Assembly (NCBI RefSeq): GCF_000426545.1
Contig: NZ_KE384535.1
Location: 182,670 to 246,669, forward strand
Reading direction: 5' to 3'
Source of the DNA: Paenibacillus massiliensis subsp. panacisoli DSM 21345
Lineage (GTDB): Bacteria; Bacillota; Bacilli; Paenibacillales; Paenibacillaceae
Length of the DNA: 64,000 nucleotides
Shown piece by piece: positions 63,301 through 64,000 of the stretch (the stretch's first letter is position 1; the number at the start of each line of letters is the position of its first letter). The notes below the pieces were generated by a model that was not told the DNA's origin, did no database searches, and saw only the letters and a list, made by a program, of their open reading frames with translations. Both the position numbers and the translations under genes were made by a program.

Positions 63301-64000
63301 GCCGAGCATTGGGTGCACGTCATGGAACAAGTCATTAGTAGCCCACACACCCGGGTTGATGATCTGGAGCTGGTGACGGTTAATGAAAGAGCTAGCATCC
63401 TTGACGGCTTTGCCTCTGTTGGTGTACTCGAAGGGCTGGATACGACAGGTGTTGCGGGCTTGTTCCATCCATATGTGGAGCAGCAGGCGAAGCTCGTACC
63501 TGAGCATGTAGCTGTCGTGTACGAGGAGCAGCAGTTAACTTACCGTGAGCTGAACAGACGGGCGAACCAGCTCGCACGTCGATTGCGCGAGAATGGCATC
63601 GGGCGCGAATCCATTGTCGGTATTTTGAGTGAGCGCTCTGTCGATATGCTCGTTGGTGTGCTGGCCGTGTGGAAGGCTGGCGGGGCATATGTGCCGCTGG
63701 ATGCAGACTATCCGTCTGAGCGTATTCGCTTCATGCTGGCGGATAGCGGGGCGACGGTTCTGCTGACGCAAAAGGGATTGTTAGCACAGAAGGAACTATT
63801 AACCGAGCAAGAACTGTTAGCTCAACAAGGTCTGTCGACATCTAACGAGTTGGGGATAGCAGATAAGTCTCAGGAGCAGCAGGAAGCATCGGGGGCTGAT
63901 TCCGGGTCCAAGGCGGCAGATGAGCTACGTCTGCGCCGGGTGCTGGAGCTGGATGACGAGTCGCTCTATGCCGGGGATGACAGCGACCTGGAGTGGATCA
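57334..64000 (+). CDS. Nonribosomal peptide synthetase, first modules (C-A-T-E-C-A, runs off window)
   Basis: At least 2,222 codons, open at the right edge; start ATG follows AAGGAG by 9 nt. Order: starter condensation domain (HHIVSDG at about 134), adenylation domain 1 (YTSGTTGQPKG about 640; specificity residues from FDASTFEIW, MWLTAP, LLIGGD, NGYGPTENTTF give DAFWLGGTFK, a Val-type code), carrier protein (LGGDSIKAIQ, Ser1038), epimerisation domain (HHLVVDGVSW about 1222), second condensation domain (HHILMDGW about 1713), and adenylation domain 2 starting near 2040. The first unit is thus probably fatty-acyl-D-Val. With the preceding thioesterase and exporters this fits triD of tridecaptin clusters; other acylated peptides with D-Val first remain possible. 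Adenylation domain 2 has a repeat insert (residues 2144-2167). Confidence 0.9.
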   Translation, partial: MTQSNVQLFPLSQPQQRIWYTELLYPQRNTSTIIATVKIQGAIRIDALQQAMNRVVANNDSFRIRITEQDGVPYQHVIPFAEQEIETLHVTSEEAEAWVQQHNPQPFKVLESQLYRFAILQLDAEETWYNFKMHHIVSDGVSMNQAINEITGHYIDIVHGQDSAAKENAYLEFIQVEHNYEQSDRYEKDQAYWTEKFADVPEITGLKSYNPLTLGTTARRESVVLEDELYRGVKAFCEEHKTSIFTFFLAALYIYMHKVTGEQDLTVGTLYANRTSKKEKDTVGMFVSTVATRLQVEPEAELLSFLQGVGKEQSSILRHQRYPYNKIIQDLREQQNNMDLQRLFGVTIQYRTLSFSRFDEALQQVLNDFCGDTVNDFDMHMVEMLDDDRLVLYLDYRTELFSEQEIALIIRQFLSVAKHMVAGPQKRIEQLSLISEEERSEVLNVFNATAVDYPQDAGIHELFEEQAERIPDQIAIISASTRMTYGQLNEQANQLAHTLRSYGVTAERTVGIVADRSADMIVGMLAILKAGGAYVPIDPDYPSERVRYLLTDSEAQLLLVQRAEQRPDDYDGIVLNLSDVSIYGMDAREGAYTLDEAQAGRQYVEYTDYSNVKNEYKNLSTMSDQGIEKDEAFGTRLAYLMYTSGTTGQPKGVMVEHRNVVRLVKNTSYAVLSEDTRILQTGAVVFDASTFEIWGSLLNGGQLVLVSQDVILDAAKLKEAVRSHGVTTMWLTAPLFNQLSQQDVELFAGLKELLIGGDVLSVPHVNRVLKAHPSLKLINGYGPTENTTFSTTHAISGEQTEAVPIGSPITNSTAYVVDRALQLQPVGAWGELLVGGDGVARGYRNRPDLTAEKFMDSPFRSGERCYRTGDLVRWRADGTLEYKGRIDAQVKIRGYRIELGEVEAQLLKLEVVHEAVVVAREDDQGQKQLCAYVVLKATEDGDTVVAPTMHELRSALSQELPAYMVPSYFVELPQLPLTPNGKVDRRALPEPEGRIDTGQDYVAARNAVESVLTSVWQSVLGIPQVGVLDNFFHLGGDSIKAIQVSSRLLQNGYKLEMRELFQYPTIAELSGRVQQVIRIADQGEVTGAVALTPIQHWFLEQQPANPEHYNQALLLHREDHMDEAALRVAIQRVVEHHDALRIVLRQSDDGGYEAWNRSIQDGEVYNLDVVDLTHMSSQADIARLLEEKANDIQSSIQLENGPLVRLGLFRCADGDHLLIAIHHLVVDGVSWRILLEDLASGYEQAVRGESVQLPNKTDSFQMWADGLQQYAHSAALDKERAYWQGIERTEAAEAKLPKDYVRKSDAKPQLRDDRTLTVTWTAEETEQFLKQAHRAYNTEANDLLLTALGIAIHEWAGLSQVLVNLEGHGREALVPNVDITRTVGWFTSQFPVVLDLGEGQDVGQRVKCVKEGLRRVPQKGVGYGILRYLSSQAGEQEAVQSNEEGQNSPAFMIEPEISFNYLGQFDQDLSNSAFRMSTYSSGASISDTLTKRYALDLNSMISGGVLELTISYSSKTFMKKTIKQLAELLRTSLQDVLAHCVGKEVPELTPSDLSFQGLTAGELEHIVTQTAAAGELDNIYALTPMQKGILFHGLMEPQSGAYFEQATFELQGSFQIEAFAHSLNQLVARHQIFRTNFYSGWHEQPLQVVYRNKAADFRFEDLRSMGESEQSSYITEYAKRDQAEGFDFSTGALMRVSVLRTDEESYRFVWSFHHILMDGWCLFLIVGEAFNTYFDVLAGRTPELAPVTPYSEYIEWLERQDNTEAERFWRDYFTGFEQQTILPQAKVLDAQAKIYEADKLSFTLGRELTQQMDSLVKQQQVTVNTLLQAAWGVVLQRYNNSRDVVFGSVVSGRSADIPGIDKMIGLFINTVPVRIHSEEEVTFAELMKRTQEHALASRSYETYPLYEIQALTEQKQDLVNHIMVFENYPVEQRMEEMGSRDAGGFTIANASMSEQTNYDFNITIVPGDDIHVHLEYNALVFDRSAIEQIAEHWVHVMEQVISSPHTRVDDLELVTVNERASILDGFASVGVLEGLDTTGVAGLFHPYVEQQAKLVPEHVAVVYEEQQLTYRELNRRANQLARRLRENGIGRESIVGILSERSVDMLVGVLAVWKAGGAYVPLDADYPSERIRFMLADSGATVLLTQKGLLAQKELLTEQELLAQQGLSTSNELGIADKSQEQQEASGADSGSKAADELRLRRVLELDDESLYAGDDSDLEWI
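63763..63834 (+). repeat. Four 18-bp (six-residue) repeats inside adenylation domain 2
   Basis: Four in-frame units of the form L-[TA]-x-[KQ]-x-L, for example LAQKEL and LTEQEL, encoded by similar 18-bp units. They extend the linker between core motifs A2 and A3 of the second adenylation domain. Confidence 0.7.

Noticed and set aside
57334..64000. Many open frames on the minus strand and other frames inside the synthetase
   Set aside because: They are shadows of the GC-rich NRPS gene, with repeated His/Gln/Arg-rich translations and no start signals.
1..64000. CRISPR arrays, tRNA or rRNA genes, integrase or transposase genes
   Set aside because: None was seen; the short repeats present lack CRISPR spacing and no recombinase motif occurs.

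Overview
The window looks like a chromosomal piece of a Paenibacillus of the P. polymyxa/P. terrae type. The evidence is firmicute-style gene density with strong AGGAGG ribosome-binding sites, an endospore germinant-receptor operon (gerA-gerB-gerC type), LplB/YtcP-type sugar permeases with a YesS-like membrane AraC regulator, pectin/rhamnogalacturonan enzymes, a ykkC guanidine riboswitch in front of paired SMR exporters, and the start of a large lipopeptide synthetase operon. No rRNA, tRNA, CRISPR array or intact transposase was seen.

Layout. 1-1.9 kb: end of an energy-coupling-factor (ECF) vitamin/metal transporter (two ATPases and EcfT). 2.1-7.9 kb: complete ribose operon rbsR-K-D-A-C-B with a perfect 20-bp LacI-type operator at the promoter and a second near-perfect copy inside rbsK. 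7.9-11.3 kb: an Old Yellow Enzyme under a palindrome-rich leader with its own terminator, then an autoregulated TetR gene and two flavodoxin-like reductases. 11.6-13.3 kb: two convergent genes of unknown role around a bidirectional terminator. 13.6-17.8 kb: ger operon. 17.9-24.1 kb: oligosaccharide ABC importer and its AraC regulator. 24.4-29.3 kb: an AT-rich accessory island with an amidase, a decayed SIR2-like gene and an intact GHKL ATPase that appears fused to a PD-(D/E)XK nuclease domain. 29.4-36.1 kb: small metabolic genes, an SDR/AraC pair, guanidine exporters and small hypothetical genes. 36.2-37.7 kb: flavohaemoglobin hmp with two Fnr-type boxes, one at exactly -41.5 from a good -10. 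37.7-42.2 kb: DUF4303 gene, AraC/aldo-keto reductase pair, two pentapeptide-repeat genes and a structured repeat. 42.3-45.6 kb: carbohydrate-active genes around a GH105 hydrolase. 45.6-49.1 kb: hflX, a likely 485-nt noncoding leader RNA, and a cation/proton antiporter. 49.3-51.6 kb: pectate-lyase-like enzyme under a perfect cre site, and an APH-type kinase.

52.2-64.0 kb: type II thioesterase, two ABC exporters and the first 2,222 codons of a nonribosomal peptide synthetase (C-A-T-E-C-A...). The first adenylation domain reads DAFWLGGTFK, a valine-type code, and the module epimerises. A starter condensation domain, D-Val first, and the order thioesterase-ABC-ABC-NRPS match the tridecaptin layout, so this is probably the start of a tridecaptin-like acylated peptide operon; it runs off the right edge.

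The least explained items are the SIR2-like/GHKL-nuclease pair, which resembles a two-gene antiphage module whose first gene has died; the structured RNA upstream of hflX; the dispersed hairpin element at 35.1 and 41.9 kb; and the hexapeptide repeat inside the second adenylation domain.
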